Below, piece by piece: positions 49,918-59,134 of a stretch of DNA of 64,000 nt. How positions within the stretch are numbered: the stretch's first letter is position 1; every line of letters begins with the position of its first letter. This DNA is from Pseudoxanthomonas sp. SE1 (GTDB lineage Bacteria; Pseudomonadota; Gammaproteobacteria; Xanthomonadales; Xanthomonadaceae): NCBI RefSeq assembly GCF_029542205.1, contig NZ_CP113783.1:3091001-3155000 (forward strand), read 5' to 3'. The notes beneath the pieces are model-generated. The model worked only from the letters and a program-made list of their open reading frames with translations, searched no databases and had not been told where the DNA came from. Position numbers and translations under genes: made by a program.

Positions 49918-50289
49918 TTACTTGACTTCGACGCTCGCACCAGCGGCTTCGAGGTCCTTCTTGAACTTCTCGGCATCTTCCTTCGACACGCCTTCCTTCA
50001 GCACGCCGCCGGCCTCGGTGAGGTCCTTGGCTTCCTTCAGGCCCAGGCCGGTGATGGCGCGGACAGCCTTGATGACGTCGACCTTCTTGGCACCGGCGTC
50101 CTTCAGGACGATAGTGAACTCGGTCTGCTCTTCGACCGGGGCGGCAGCGGCGGCCGGACCGGCAGCGGCGGCGACCGGGGCGGCGGCGGAGACGCCGAAC
50201 TTCTCTTCGATGGCCTTGACCAGCTCCATCACTTCCATCAGGGTCTTGCCGGCAATGGCGTCGACGATCTGTTCGTTGGAAAGGGACAT
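49918..50289 (-). CDS. rplL: 50S ribosomal protein L7/L12
   Basis: 123-residue stalk protein that recruits translation factors. N-terminal dimer domain [20 protein letters not shown], an Ala/Gly/Pro hinge (about 35-52) and the C-terminal factor-binding domain [35 protein letters not shown]. 60 bp after rplJ. Confidence 0.98.
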   Translation of the reverse strand: MSLSNEQIVDAIAGKTLMEVMELVKAIEEKFGVSAAAPVAAAAGPAAAAAPVEEQTEFTIVLKDAGAKKVDVIKAVRAITGLGLKEAKDLTEAGGVLKEGVSKEDAEKFKKDLEAAGASVEVK

Positions 50290-50349
50290 TGTGTTTACCT
50301 TTGGAAATTATCTGGGATTAGGGTTCGTAGAACCGTAAAGACGTCGAAC

Positions 50350-50886
50350 TCAGGCTTCAGCCGGGGCTTCGGCAACGGCTTCCGCCGGCGCTTCGCCACC
50401 ACCCTGCTTGTCGGCCACGGCCTTGACGGCACGGGCGAACATCGCGGCGGGCTCGGCCAGCACGCGGGCCAGCATGGCCAGCGCCTGATCGCGGGTCGGC
50501 AGCGATGCCAGGACTTCCACATGGCTGGCCGGATACAGCTGGCCACCCACGGAGACGACCTTCGGCTGCAGCTTGTCGTTACCCTTGGCGAATTCCTTGA
50601 TCAGGCGACCGGCGGCGCCGGGCTCCTCGGTCGAAAACGCATACAGCAGCGGACCGACGAGCTTGTCCTGGACAACCTCGAACTCGGTACCGGCCACGGC
50701 ACGCACGGCCAGCGTGTTCTTGACAACTTTCAAGTACACGCCGGTTTCGCGGGCCTTCTTGCGCATCGCGGTCATCTGACTGACCGTGGTGCCTGCGTAT
50801 TCGGCGGCGACCAGGGAGTGCGCCTTGGCGGCGACGTCTGCCAGTTCGGCGACTACTTCTTGCTTCTGGGACAGATTGAGAGCCAT
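50350..50886 (-). CDS. rplJ: 50S ribosomal protein L10
   Basis: 178-residue stalk base that binds 23S rRNA and L7/L12 dimers through its C-terminal helix; in E. coli it represses its own leader. [46 protein letters not shown] (in parts), Ala/Glu-rich tail. ATG 50884-50886 chosen; about 57 open upstream codons cover the leader and are not coding. Confidence 0.97.
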   Translation of the reverse strand: MALNLSQKQEVVAELADVAAKAHSLVAAEYAGTTVSQMTAMRKKARETGVYLKVVKNTLAVRAVAGTEFEVVQDKLVGPLLYAFSTEEPGAAGRLIKEFAKGNDKLQPKVVSVGGQLYPASHVEVLASLPTRDQALAMLARVLAEPAAMFARAVKAVADKQGGGEAPAEAVAEAPAEA

Positions 50887-51256
50887 ACACTCCTCACTTA
50901 TTGACTCCGCTCGCGGCTCCTGCCGCTCGCGGTCCTGGACGGCATCCATCCTGGATGCCGGGGACGCAGAGGTCCCGGCGGTGGCCTGTCTGACTGGCGA
51001 CCTTGCGGTCGTGCTCCAGAAAACTTCCAGAAGGCGGCACCATCTACGCAGGCGCATTCCCGGGGGAATGGATTAAGCGGTCCCGCTGGCCACGACGGCG
51101 ATTCCTTGCCAACACGAGCTTCCGTGCCCGTCGTCGTAGCGCGCTGAGCGCACCTGCGGTCTTTGACGGCTGTCGCTTGCACCGTTATCCGGCCTGGGCG
51201 ACTGCCCTCAAAATTCGTTGCGCCCTGCCCCGCGTCGCGGAGCAGGGATGATGCGA
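50887..51256 (-). promoter_or_regulatory. rplJ leader (candidate L10 autoregulation region and promoter)
   Basis: 370 bp without a gene between rplA and rplJ. On the minus strand a weak promoter candidate is TTGAGG (51211-51206), 16 bp, GATAAC (51189-51184). Downstream hairpins include CATTCC/GGAATG (51055-51070) and, close to rplJ, GGCATCCA/TGGATGCC (50941-50959). L10 leaders are widespread in bacteria; I cannot verify the kink-turn core by eye, so the class is inferred from position. Confidence 0.55.
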
Positions 51257-51955
51257 TTACTTCAGGGACAGCGAGGACTGGTCCACGGTCACGCCGGGGC
51301 CCATGGTCGAGCTGACCGAGATTTTCTGCAGGTACTGGCCCTTGGAGGTGGCCGGCTTGGCCTTCACCAGGTCGATCAGCAGCGCCTGCAGGTTCGACTT
51401 CAGCGCTTCGTCGTCGAAGCTGGCCTTGCCGATGGTGCAGTGGATGATGCCGGCCTTGTCGGTGCGGTAGCGCACCTGGCCCGACTTGGCGTTCTTCACC
51501 GCCTCGGCCGGGTTCGGCGACACGGTGCCGACCTTCGGGTTCGGCATCAGGCCGCGCGGGCCCAGGACCGTACCCAGCTTGCCGACCACGCGCATCGCGT
51601 CCGGCGTGGCGATGACCACGTCGTAGTTGATGTCGCCAGCCAGCATCTTCTCGGCCAGATCGTCCATGCCGACGGCTTCGGCGCCGGCAGCGGCGGCTTC
51701 GTCAGCCTTGGCGCCGGCCGGGGCGAACACCGCCACGCGGACCGACTTGCCGGTACCGGCGGGCAGCACGGTGGAACCGCGCACCTGCTGGTCGGACTTC
51801 TTGGCATCCACGCCCAGGCGCACGGCAACGTCGACGGACTCGACGAACTTCGCCTTGGTGGCGGTCTTGACGATCTTCAGGGCCTCGTCAATGGCGTACG
51901 CCTTGCCGGGCGTCACGGCGGCCAGGATGGCCTTCTGTCGCTTGTTCTGTGCCAT
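51257..51955 (-). CDS. rplA: 50S ribosomal protein L1
   Basis: 232-residue protein of the E-site stalk; represses the L11 operon in E. coli. [68 protein letters not shown]. 3 bp after rplK, so coupled translation is likely. Confidence 0.97.
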   Translation of the reverse strand: MAQNKRQKAILAAVTPGKAYAIDEALKIVKTATKAKFVESVDVAVRLGVDAKKSDQQVRGSTVLPAGTGKSVRVAVFAPAGAKADEAAAAGAEAVGMDDLAEKMLAGDINYDVVIATPDAMRVVGKLGTVLGPRGLMPNPKVGTVSPNPAEAVKNAKSGQVRYRTDKAGIIHCTIGKASFDDEALKSNLQALLIDLVKAKPATSKGQYLQKISVSSTMGPGVTVDQSSLSLK

Positions 51956-51958
51956 CTC

Positions 51959-52387
51959 TTAACCCTCTACCGTCAGGCCCATGGAGCGGGCGGAGCCCGC
52001 GATCGTACGCACCGCTGCGTCCAGGTCGGCCGCGGTCAGGTCGGGTTCCTTCGCCTTGGCGATGTCCTCGAGCTGCTTGCGGGTGACCTTGCCCACCTTC
52101 TCGGTGTTCGGGCGCTTGGAGCCGGACGTGATGCCGACGGCCTTCTTCAGCAGGATCGACGCCGGCGGCGTCTTCGTGATGAAGGTGAAGGTACGGTCGG
52201 AATAGGCCGTGATGACCACCGGAATCGGCAGGCCCGGCTCCAGCTTCTGCGTGGCGGCGTTGAAGGCCTTGCAGAATTCCATGATGTTCAGGCCGCGCTG
52301 ACCCAGCGCAGGACCGACCGGCGGCGAGGGGTTGGCCTGACCGGCCTTCACCTGCAGCTTGATGTAACCGACAACTTTCTTTGCCAT
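51959..52387 (-). CDS. rplK: 50S ribosomal protein L11
   Basis: 142-residue protein of the GTPase-associated centre; needed for RelA activation and target of PrmA and thiostrepton. [44 protein letters not shown] with the proline-rich switch region kept. Confidence 0.97.
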   Translation of the reverse strand: MAKKVVGYIKLQVKAGQANPSPPVGPALGQRGLNIMEFCKAFNAATQKLEPGLPIPVVITAYSDRTFTFITKTPPASILLKKAVGITSGSKRPNTEKVGKVTRKQLEDIAKAKEPDLTAADLDAAVRTIAGSARSMGLTVEG

Positions 52388-52481
52388 GTGAGTACTCTCC
52401 GGGTGCTAGCGCCTGGTGTCAGGCTCCCCATCGGACCGGGAAAATCACGCGTCCCGGCATCGCGTTTTCTTGAACGCACCA

Positions 52482-52503
52482 ATGGCCGCCCGAAGGCGGC
52501 CAT
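52482..52503 (-). promoter_or_regulatory. rplK leader hairpin
   Basis: ATGGCCGCC and GGCGGCCAT (9 bp) around a 4-base loop (TTCG on the minus strand). It lies downstream of the rplK promoter, so it is in the L11-operon leader rather than being only the nusG terminator; the following TTGGTGCGTTC is a poor T-run. Confidence 0.6.
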
Positions 52504-52538
52504 GGTTCCTGCCCGGCGTCGCCGTCAGGGAGCCGCGC

Positions 52539-52544
52539 AGTATA
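52539..52544 (-). promoter_or_regulatory. rplK (L11 operon) promoter with extended -10
   Basis: Minus-strand TGATATACT gives a TATACT -10 preceded by TGn (extended -10). The -35 position is weak (CAGCCG at 17 bp). The TATACT hexamer is shared with the str and S10 promoters. Confidence 0.68.
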
Positions 52545-52587
52545 TCAGGGTTTCACGGGCCCGGCTGAACGCGCCGGACCTGCGGGG

Positions 52588-53145
52588 TCAGGCCTTCTCG
52601 ACCTGCCCGAATTCCAGCTCCACCGGGGTGGAGCGGCCGAAGATCAGCACCGCCACGCGCAGGCGGCTCTTCTCGTAATTGACTTCCTCGACCACGCCAT
52701 TGAAGTCGTTGAACGGACCATCGGTGACGCGGACCATCTCACCGGGCTCGAACAGCACCTTGGGCCGGGGCTTCTCGACGCCTTCCTGGACGCGGTCGAG
52801 AATGGCAGCCGCCTCTTCGTCACGGATCGGCAGCGGGCGATCGGCGGTGCCACCAATGAAGCCAAGCACCTTGGACGTGTCCTTCACCAGGTGCCAGCTT
52901 TCGTTGTCCATGCGCGGGATGCCGCCCTCGTCATGGGTTTCGATCTGGACCAGCACATAACCGGGGAAGAACTTGCGCTCGGAACGGCGCTTCTGGCCGG
53001 AGCGCATTTCCACGACTTCTTCGGTCGGGACCAGCACGTCGCCGAACTTCTCCTGCATGCCATCGCGGACGATGCGGTCGCGCAGGGCCTGGGCTACCGA
53101 CTTCTCGAAGCCAGAATAAGCATGGACGACATACCAGCGCTTCAC
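52588..53145 (-). CDS. nusG: Transcription termination/antitermination protein NusG
   Basis: 185 residues. NGN domain [30 protein letters not shown], and C-terminal KOW domain [20 protein letters not shown] (105 onwards) that binds Rho or S10. The normal start is at [10 protein letters not shown], so GTG 53143-53145 with upstream GAGGAG is chosen; the open frame to 53169 would begin with TTG. 13 bp after secE. Confidence 0.96.
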   Translation of the reverse strand: MKRWYVVHAYSGFEKSVAQALRDRIVRDGMQEKFGDVLVPTEEVVEMRSGQKRRSERKFFPGYVLVQIETHDEGGIPRMDNESWHLVKDTSKVLGFIGGTADRPLPIRDEEAAAILDRVQEGVEKPRPKVLFEPGEMVRVTDGPFNDFNGVVEEVNYEKSRLRVAVLIFGRSTPVELEFGQVEKA

Positions 53146-53158
53146 TGAGCGACTCTCC

Positions 53159-53548
53159 TCAACGGCCAAAATTCAGGAACCATTCGATCAACGCCTGGAT
53201 GGCGAAGTCGAAACCGGCCAGGATCAGACTGAGCACGATCACCACGATGATCACCACCCACGTCGTGCGGGTCGCCTCTTCCCGGGTCGGCCACACAACC
53301 TTGCGCAGCTCGAACCGCGACTCGGACAGGAATTCGCGCGTATCACGGCCCTTGCCCGTCTGCAGGAACACCAGCGCACCCAGCACCAGCCCCGCGACCA
53401 CCGCCAGCGAACGCAGCGGCGTGGCCCACTGGCCATTGAACCACCACCACGCGACTAGGCCACCGACGACCAGCGCAAGCGCCAGGACGTACTTGGCGAT
53501 GTCGGCTGCGGGCGTGCCGGCTTTGGATTGTTCGACCTTGCTGTTCAA
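53159..53548 (-). CDS. secE: Protein translocase subunit SecE
   Basis: 129-residue translocon subunit. Two N-terminal hydrophobic helices (20-36, 45-63), then the conserved amphipathic [20 protein letters not shown] and the essential C-terminal TM helix (about 95-118). The start is TTG 53546-53548 giving MNSKVEQSK, as in related proteins; no ATG is available. The gene lies between tRNA-Trp and nusG. Confidence 0.94.
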   Translation of the reverse strand: MNSKVEQSKAGTPAADIAKYVLALALVVGGLVAWWWFNGQWATPLRSLAVVAGLVLGALVFLQTGKGRDTREFLSESRFELRKVVWPTREEATRTTWVVIIVVIVLSLILAGFDFAIQALIEWFLNFGR

Positions 53549-53610
53549 GTCAGTTGTCGCTCTTTAGCTCGAGGGGAGCACGGTAGACCCGGACTCCGCG
53601 AGGAAGGAAG

Positions 53611-53686
<76 letters not shown>

Positions 53687-53721
53687 ATCGATACAGCTAC
53701 AACCTTCCCTTAGACGGCGAA

Positions 53722-53825
53722 GGCGGACCGAGGTTCCGGTCCGCCCTTGTCGCTTCATCAGGCCATGGATCCCTGCCTGCGCGGGGATGACGGCCGGACG
53801 AAGCCGGGTGGGCAGCGCCCACCCG
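53722..53825 (-). promoter_or_regulatory. Hairpins and repeat downstream of tufB
   Basis: Beyond the tufB stop the minus strand has GGGTGGGC/GCCCACCC (53806-53825), a GGATCCCTGC..GCGGGGATGAC repeat (53767-53793) and GGCGGACCGG/TCGGTCCGCC (53722-53747). The last nearly copies the tufA terminator stem but has no T-run, so transcription may continue into tRNA-Trp. Confidence 0.55.
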
Positions 53826-53835
53826 GATCAGGACG

Positions 53836-55026
53836 TCACTTGATGATCTTGGCCACCACGCCGGCGCCGACAGTACGGCCGCCTTCGCGGATCGCGAAAC
53901 GCAGGCCTTCGTCCATCGCCACCGGGTTGATCAGCGTCACCACCATCTTAATGTTGTCGCCCGGCATGACCATTTCCACGCCTTCCGGCAGGGTCACCGC
54001 ACCGGTGATGTCGGTCGTGCGGAAGTAGAACTGCGGACGGTAACCCTTGAAGAACGGGGTGTGGCGGCCGCCTTCGTCCTTGCTCAGCACGTAGACTTCG
54101 GCTTCGAACTCGGTGTGCGGGGTGATCGAACCCGGCTTGGCCAGCACCTGGCCACGCTCCACGTCGTCACGCTTGGTGCCGCGCAGCAGCAGACCGGCGT
54201 TGTCGCCCGCCTGGCCCTGGTCCAGCAGCTTGCGGAACATTTCCACGCCCGTGACCGTGGTCTTCTGGGTCGGACGGATACCGACGATCTCGATTTCCTC
54301 GCCCACCTTGATCACGCCGCGCTCGATACGGCCGGTCACCACGGTGCCGCGACCCGAGATCGAGAACACGTCTTCCACCGGCATCAGGAACGGCTTGTCG
54401 ACGTCGCGCTCCGGGGTCGGGATCCAGGTGTCCAGCGCATCGACCAGCTTCAGGATCGCCGGCACGCCGATCTCGCTCTGGTCGCCTTCCAGCGCCAGGC
54501 GGGCCGAGCCCGAGATGATCGGGGTGTCATCGCCCGGGAACTCGTACTTGCTCAGCAACTCGCGAACTTCCATCTCCACCAGCTCCAGCAGCTCGGCGTC
54601 GTCCACCATGTCGGCCTTGTTCAGGAACACGACGATGTACGGCACACCGACCTGGCGCGAGAGCAGGATGTGCTCGCGGGTCTGCGGCATCGGGCCGTCG
54701 GCGGCCGAGCACACCAGGATCGCACCGTCCATCTGGGCGGCACCGGTGATCATGTTCTTCACGTAGTCGGCGTGGCCCGGGCAATCCACGTGCGCGTAAT
54801 GGCGCGAGGCGGATTCGTATTCCACGTGGGCCGTGGAGATCGTGATGCCGCGCGCCTTCTCTTCCGGCGCTGCGTCGATCGCGTCATAGGCCTTGAACTC
54901 GCCACCGAAACGCTCCGCGCCGATCTTCGTCAGCGCCGCCGTCAGCGTCGTCTTGCCGTGGTCAACGTGACCAATCGTGCCCACGTTCACGTGGGGCTTG
55001 GTGCGTTCGAACTTACCCTTTGCCAT
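53836..55026 (-). CDS. tufB: Elongation factor Tu, copy downstream of tRNA genes
   Basis: 396 residues, identical to TufA. From the start codon through about 935 bp the DNA is identical to tufA; differences are at 53872, 53950, 53962, 53998, 54004, 54063, 54086 and 54091. Flanking DNA is unrelated except for a downstream hairpin. Preceded by tRNA-Thr at 36 bp with no promoter between, so it is transcribed with the tRNAs, as tufB in E. coli. Confidence 0.98.
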   Translation of the reverse strand: MAKGKFERTKPHVNVGTIGHVDHGKTTLTAALTKIGAERFGGEFKAYDAIDAAPEEKARGITISTAHVEYESASRHYAHVDCPGHADYVKNMITGAAQMDGAILVCSAADGPMPQTREHILLSRQVGVPYIVVFLNKADMVDDAELLELVEMEVRELLSKYEFPGDDTPIISGSARLALEGDQSEIGVPAILKLVDALDTWIPTPERDVDKPFLMPVEDVFSISGRGTVVTGRIERGVIKVGEEIEIVGIRPTQKTTVTGVEMFRKLLDQGQAGDNAGLLLRGTKRDDVERGQVLAKPGSITPHTEFEAEVYVLSKDEGGRHTPFFKGYRPQFYFRTTDITGAVTLPEGVEMVMPGDNIKMVVTLINPVAMDEGLRFAIREGGRTVGAGVVAKIIK

Positions 55027-55061
55027 GGCTGCTGGTTCTCGAGTGGATCAATGGATGGAAG

Positions 55062-55137
55062 TGGTGCTCACGAAAGGAATCGAACCTTCGACCTCCTCCT
55101 TACCAAGGAGGTGCTCTACCGACTGAGCTACGTGAGC
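55062..55137 (-). tRNA. tRNA-Thr (GGT)
   Basis: 76 nt: acceptor GCTCACG/CGTGAGC, anticodon GGT at 55104-55102 in loop TTGGTAA, T-arm GGTTCGATTCC, CCA encoded. Last tRNA before tufB. Confidence 0.97.
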
Positions 55138-55189
55138 GTGAAACCGGTTGTGTCGCCTGGATTGCCGCAGATCCTGCACGGATGTTCAG

Positions 55190-55263
55190 TGGAGCGGGAG
55201 ACGGGAATCGAACCCGCACTAGTAGCTTGGAAGGCTACAGTTCTACCATTGAACTACTCCCGC
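55190..55263 (-). tRNA. tRNA-Gly (TCC)
   Basis: 74 nt: acceptor GCGGGAG/CTCCCGC, anticodon TCC at 55231-55229 in loop CTTCCAA, T-arm GGTTCGATTCC, CCA encoded. Second gene of the tRNA-tufB operon. Confidence 0.97.
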
Positions 55264-55301
55264 ACCGGGAGACCACTACAACACGAAGCAACAACGAAAA
55301 C

Positions 55302-55387
55302 TGGTGGAGGGAGGTGGATTCGAACCACCGAAGGCGTAAGCCAGCAGATTTACAGTCTGCCCCCGTTGGCCGCTTGGGTATCCCTCC
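55302..55387 (-). tRNA. tRNA-Tyr (GTA)
   Basis: 86 nt class II tRNA with a long variable arm; acceptor GGAGGGA/TCCCTCC, anticodon GTA at 55353-55351 in loop CTGTAAA, CCA encoded. First gene of the tRNA-tufB operon. Confidence 0.97.
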
Positions 55388-55446
55388 GGGATCACCGGAC
55401 TGACTGGGCTGGTGGGCCAAATCAAACCAGGGTGAAACAGCCCGAG

Positions 55447-55475
55447 ATTTTGGCGTGTGCCGGTCCATCTGTCAA
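55447..55475 (-). promoter_or_regulatory. Promoter of the tRNA-Tyr/Gly/Thr-tufB operon
   Basis: Minus-strand consensus -35 TTGACA (55475-55470), 17 bp, CAAAAT (55452-55447), then TCTCGGGCTG; a GC-rich discriminator-like stretch follows, as in growth-rate-controlled stable RNA promoters. About 60 bp upstream of the tRNA-Tyr 5' end. Confidence 0.78.
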
Positions 55476-55496
55476 CGCGCCGGACACACTTTTTTC

Positions 55497-56588
55497 TCAG
55501 ACGTTGAACCGGAAATGCAGGACATCGCCTTCCTGCACACGATACTCCTTGCCCTCCAGCCGCAGGCGGCCCGCGTCGCGGGCGCCCGCCTCACCCTTGT
55601 ATTTGAGGAAGTCGTCGAAGGCGATGGTCTCGGCCCGGATGAAGCCCTTCTCGAAATCCGTATGGATCACGGCCGCCGCCTGGGGAGCGGTGGACCCGGC
55701 CCGCACCGTCCACGCGCGCACTTCCTTGACGCCGGCGGTGAAGTAGGTCTGCAGGCCCAGCAGCGTATACGCCGCCCGGATGACCCGGTTCAGGCCAGGC
55801 TCGTCCAGGCCGAGATCGGTCAGGAAGGCGTCCCGGTCGGCATCATCCAGCTGGGACAGTTCTTCCTCGATGGCGGCCGACACCGGCACCACCTGGGCAC
55901 CCTCGGTGGCGGCACGGGCGCGCACGGCGTCCAGGTGCGGGTTGTTCTCGAACCCGTCCTCCAGCACGTTGGCCACGTACATCACCGGCTTCAGGGTCAG
56001 TAGGAACAGGTCGCGGACCAGCGCCTTTTCTTCGTCATCGAGGCCCAGCGCGCGGCCGGGCTTGCCGTCGTTGAGGCCGGCCTGCAGCTTCTGCAGCACG
56101 GGCTTGCGGGCAATGGCGTCCTTCTCGCCCGCCTTGGCGGAGCGCTCGGCACGGTTGAGCGCCTTCTCGACACTCTCCAGGTCAGCCAGCGCCAGTTCGG
56201 TGTCGATGGTGTCGATGTCCGAAAGCGGGTCGATCCGGTTGTTGACGTGGATGACGTCATCGTTCTCGAAGCAGCGAACCACATGGGTGATCGCATCCAC
56301 TTCGCGGATGTGCGCCAGGAACTTGTTGCCCAGACCTTCACCACTGGCGGCGCCCGCCACCAGGCCGGCGATGTCGACGAATTCCACCGCGGTCGGGATG
56401 ACCTTCTGCGGCTTGACGATCTCGGCCAGCTGGTTGAGGCGCAGGTCCGGCACGGGCACCACGCCCACATTCGGCTCGATAGTGCAGAACGGGAAGTTGG
56501 CCGCGGCGATGCCCGCCTTGGTCAGCGCGTTGAACAGGGTGGACTTGCCTACGTTCGGCAGGCCTACGATGCCGCATTTGATACCCAT
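55497..56588 (-). CDS. ychF: Redox/ribosome-associated ATPase YchF (Obg family)
   Basis: 363 residues, Obg-like. G1 GLPNVGKST (9-17), G3 [17 protein letters not shown]; the G4 position reads NVLE instead of NKxD, the change that gives YchF its ATP preference. C-terminal TGS domain ([20 protein letters not shown] in part; [20 protein letters not shown] in part). ATG 56586-56588 is the family start [11 protein letters not shown]. Last gene of the lolB-ispE-prs-rplY-pth-ychF run; no clear terminator before the tRNA promoter. Confidence 0.96.
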   Translation of the reverse strand: MGIKCGIVGLPNVGKSTLFNALTKAGIAAANFPFCTIEPNVGVVPVPDLRLNQLAEIVKPQKVIPTAVEFVDIAGLVAGAASGEGLGNKFLAHIREVDAITHVVRCFENDDVIHVNNRIDPLSDIDTIDTELALADLESVEKALNRAERSAKAGEKDAIARKPVLQKLQAGLNDGKPGRALGLDDEEKALVRDLFLLTLKPVMYVANVLEDGFENNPHLDAVRARAATEGAQVVPVSAAIEEELSQLDDADRDAFLTDLGLDEPGLNRVIRAAYTLLGLQTYFTAGVKEVRAWTVRAGSTAPQAAAVIHTDFEKGFIRAETIAFDDFLKYKGEAGARDAGRLRLEGKEYRVQEGDVLHFRFNV

Positions 56589-56591
56589 GTC

Positions 56592-56668
56592 TACATCCGG
56601 GATTCGTGATTCGTGATTGGTGATTCGCGGCCCGATCCGTGCCCTGCAAATCACCAATCACCAATCAC
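56592..56668. repeat. GTGATTGGTGATT inverted repeat between pth and ychF
   Basis: One side carries GATTCGTGATTCGTGATTGG then TGATTCG, the other AATCACCAATCACCAATCACGG in parts; the arms are internally repetitive (7-bp units GTGATT[C/G]) and inverted. The right arm reaches the last codons of pth. It resembles a dispersed xanthomonad spacer repeat; this cannot be confirmed from one copy. Confidence 0.62.
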
Positions 56669-57246
56669 GGCTTCTGCGTGTGCAGCCGCGTCATCGCATC
56701 CATGAAGTTGCCCGCCACCGCCAGCGGCAGCACATCCAGGGCGTCGTCGATCGCCCGCGCGATCAGGATCTCGTCGTCCTTGCCCGGCTTGCCCAGCACC
56801 CAACTGGTCACCCGGTCCTTGTGGCCGGGATGACCGATGCCGATCCGCAACCGATGGAACTTGCCGTGCCCAAGATGCTGCATGGTGTCGCGCAGGCCAT
56901 TCTGGCCGCCGTGGCCGCCGTCGAACTTCAGCCGCGCCGCGCCGGGCGCCAGATCCAGCTCATCATGCGCCAGCAGCGCCTCCTCCGGGGCGATCTTCCA
57001 GAAACGCAACGCCGCCGCGACCGACTTGCCGCTGAGGTTCATGTAGGTGGCCGGTTTCAGCAGCCAGACCGGCTGACGCGCGACCACGACTTTCGCGGTC
57101 TCGCCGAACAGCTTGCTGTCCAGCCCGAACCGCTCACCCTGCCGCTCCGCCAGGGCGTCGACAAAATGGAACCCGGCATTGTGCCGGGTTCGGGCATGTT
57201 CGGCACCGGGATTGCCCAGTCCGACGATGAGGCGCAAGCCTGCCAT
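56665..57246 (-). CDS. pth: Peptidyl-tRNA hydrolase
   Basis: 193-residue enzyme that frees tRNA from prematurely released peptidyl-tRNA. GLGNPGAEHARTRHNAG with catalytic H22, KPATYMNLSGKSV, HDELDLAPGAARLK with the Asp, GHGGQNGLRD. 51 bp after rplY; the repeat at 56592-56668 follows it. Confidence 0.96.
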   Translation of the reverse strand: MAGLRLIVGLGNPGAEHARTRHNAGFHFVDALAERQGERFGLDSKLFGETAKVVVARQPVWLLKPATYMNLSGKSVAAALRFWKIAPEEALLAHDELDLAPGAARLKFDGGHGGQNGLRDTMQHLGHGKFHRLRIGIGHPGHKDRVTSWVLGKPGKDDEILIARAIDDALDVLPLAVAGNFMDAMTRLHTQKP

Positions 57247-57297
57247 GGGGACGCACCGCGCACCCTCGCCCGCCGGAGCGGGCGAAGGCTCACGCGA

Positions 57298-57951
57298 TTA
57301 CTTGTCGTCCTTCTTGGCGACCTTGGCGGCCGGCACTTCGGCCGATTCCGCCGGAGCTTCTTCGACCTCTTCCTTGCCGTGCTTGGCGATCACGACGGCG
57401 ACGTCGTGCTCCTTGCCCAGCTTCAGCTCGGGGATCGTGACGCCGGCCGGCAGCTTCACTTCCGACAGGTGGATCACCGCGCCGATGGCCAGGTCGGCCA
57501 GATCGATCTCGATGAATTCCGGCAGGTCCTTCGGCAGGCACTCGACGACGACTTCGTTCAGCTCGTGGGTGACCACGACTTCGGCGGACTTGCCGGCCGG
57601 CGACTTGTCTTCGTTGAGGAAGTGCAGCGGCACCGCGGTGCGCAGGGTCTCGTTCTCGTTCACGCGCTGGAAGTCCAGGTGCATGATCTGCTGCTTGAAC
57701 GGGTGGCGCTGCATGTCACGCAGCAGGACCTTCTGGATGTCGCCATTGAGGCTCAGGTCCAGGATCGACGAGTAGAACCAGTCGTGCTGGGAGGCCAGCC
57801 AGACTTCGTTGTGGTTCAGCTGGATGCTGACCGGCTTGAGTTCGCCACCGTAGACGATGGCAGGCACGGTGCCCGCGTGACGGAGGCGGCGGCTCGCACC
57901 CTTACCCTCGTCTTCGCGGCGCTCGACCTTGATTTCATGTGTCTTAGCCAT
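57298..57951 (-). CDS. rplY: 50S ribosomal protein L25 (long, Ctc type)
   Basis: 217-residue 5S rRNA-binding protein with the C-terminal TL5/Ctc beta domain (from about 100) absent in E. coli L25. RREDEGKGASRRLRHAGTVP, HLDFQRVNENETL, DLPEFIEIDLADLAIG, then a Glu/Ala/Lys-rich tail. ATG 57949-57951 is preferred over GTG three codons upstream. Between prs and pth, its usual neighbours. Confidence 0.95.
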   Translation of the reverse strand: MAKTHEIKVERREDEGKGASRRLRHAGTVPAIVYGGELKPVSIQLNHNEVWLASQHDWFYSSILDLSLNGDIQKVLLRDMQRHPFKQQIMHLDFQRVNENETLRTAVPLHFLNEDKSPAGKSAEVVVTHELNEVVVECLPKDLPEFIEIDLADLAIGAVIHLSEVKLPAGVTIPELKLGKEHDVAVVIAKHGKEEVEEAPAESAEVPAAKVAKKDDK

Positions 57952-58062
57952 TTGCTTCACTACCTAGTTGTTGGACCGCCGTGTGGCGATCTGATGAAGG
58001 CTCATCCGCGACCAGATGAACCCGGAAAGCCACGCGCCGGTGTCCCGGCGTGCGGCGGAGAA

Positions 58063-59022
58063 TCAATCCACGTACAGCGAGCTGACCGATTCGCCGAAAG
58101 CGATGCGGCGGATCGTTTCCGCCAGCAGTTCCGCCACCGACAGCTGGCGGATCTTGCTGCAGCCCTGCGCCTGCGGCGAGAGCGGGATGGTGTCGGTGAC
58201 GACGAGTTCGTCGAGCACCGAGTTGTTCAGGTTGTCCACCGCCGGGCCGGAAAGCACGGGGTGGGTGCAGTACGCCGCCACCTTGTTGGCGCCGTGCTGC
58301 TTCAGCGCCGCCGCAGCGGCGCAGAGGGTGCCGGCGGTGTCGACGATGTCGTCCACCAGCACGCAGTCCTTGCCTTCCACGTCGCCGATGATGTTCATCA
58401 CCGTGGCGACGTTGGCGCGCGGACGGCGCTTGTCGATGATGGCCAGATCGGCGTCATCCAGCCGCTTGGCCACTGCACGGGCGCGCACTACGCCGCCCAC
58501 GTCGGGCGACACGACCAGCAGGTTCTCCGTGCCGTAGGCGCGCCAGATGTCGGCCAGCAGCAGCGGGGACGCGTACACGTTGTCGACCGGGATGTCGAAA
58601 AACCCCTGGATCTGGTCCGCGTGCAGATCGACCGTCAGCACGCGATCGGCGCTGACGGCGCCGAACATCTTCGCCGCCACCTTCGCCGTGATCGGCACGC
58701 GCGATGAGCGCATGCGGCGATCCTGACGGGCGTAGCCAAAGTACGGCACCACCGCGGTGACGCTGCTGGCCGAGGCGCGCTTCAGCGCATCAATCAGCAC
58801 CAGCAACTCCACCAGGTTCTCGGCGCTCGGCGCGCAGGTCGGCTGCACGACGAACACTTCCTGCCGGCGCACGTTCTCCTGTATCTCGACCTGCACTTCG
58901 CCGTCCGAGAAACGGGATACCAGCGCCTTGCCCGGACGCACGCCCAGTTCGCGGCAGATGCTATTCGCCAACGGCTTGTTGGCGTTGCCGGAGAAGACAA
59001 GCAGGTTGCGTTCGTCTTGCAT
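58063..59022 (-). CDS. prs: Ribose-phosphate pyrophosphokinase
   Basis: 319-residue enzyme making PRPP for nucleotide, His and Trp synthesis. [33 protein letters not shown] (ATP loop), [15 protein letters not shown], and the PRPP-binding [14 protein letters not shown] at 219-232. Located 37 bp after tRNA-Gln and before rplY (111 bp) in the operon. Confidence 0.97.
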   Translation of the reverse strand: MQDERNLLVFSGNANKPLANSICRELGVRPGKALVSRFSDGEVQVEIQENVRRQEVFVVQPTCAPSAENLVELLVLIDALKRASASSVTAVVPYFGYARQDRRMRSSRVPITAKVAAKMFGAVSADRVLTVDLHADQIQGFFDIPVDNVYASPLLLADIWRAYGTENLLVVSPDVGGVVRARAVAKRLDDADLAIIDKRRPRANVATVMNIIGDVEGKDCVLVDDIVDTAGTLCAAAAALKQHGANKVAAYCTHPVLSGPAVDNLNNSVLDELVVTDTIPLSPQAQGCSKIRQLSVAELLAETIRRIAFGESVSSLYVD

Positions 59023-59058
59023 GGTCGTCTCGGCAGGTGCGGCTAGGACACAGTGAAT

Positions 59059-59134
59059 TGGCAGGGGCGGAAGGATTCGAACCTACGAATGCCGGGATCA
59101 AAACCCGGTGCCTTAACCACTTGGCGACGCCCCT
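59059..59134 (-). tRNA. tRNA-Gln (TTG)
   Basis: 76 nt: acceptor AGGGGCG/CGCCCCT, anticodon TTG at 59101-59099 in loop TTTTGAT, T-arm GGTTCGAATCC, CCA encoded. Its first two bases (AG) are also the last two of the ispE TAG stop. It sits within the ispE-prs operon. Confidence 0.97.

Noticed and set aside
52482..52503. Hairpin as simple nusG terminator
   Set aside because: The rplK promoter lies upstream of it and the T-run is poor, so it belongs to the L11 leader at least in part; kept as a leader hairpin.
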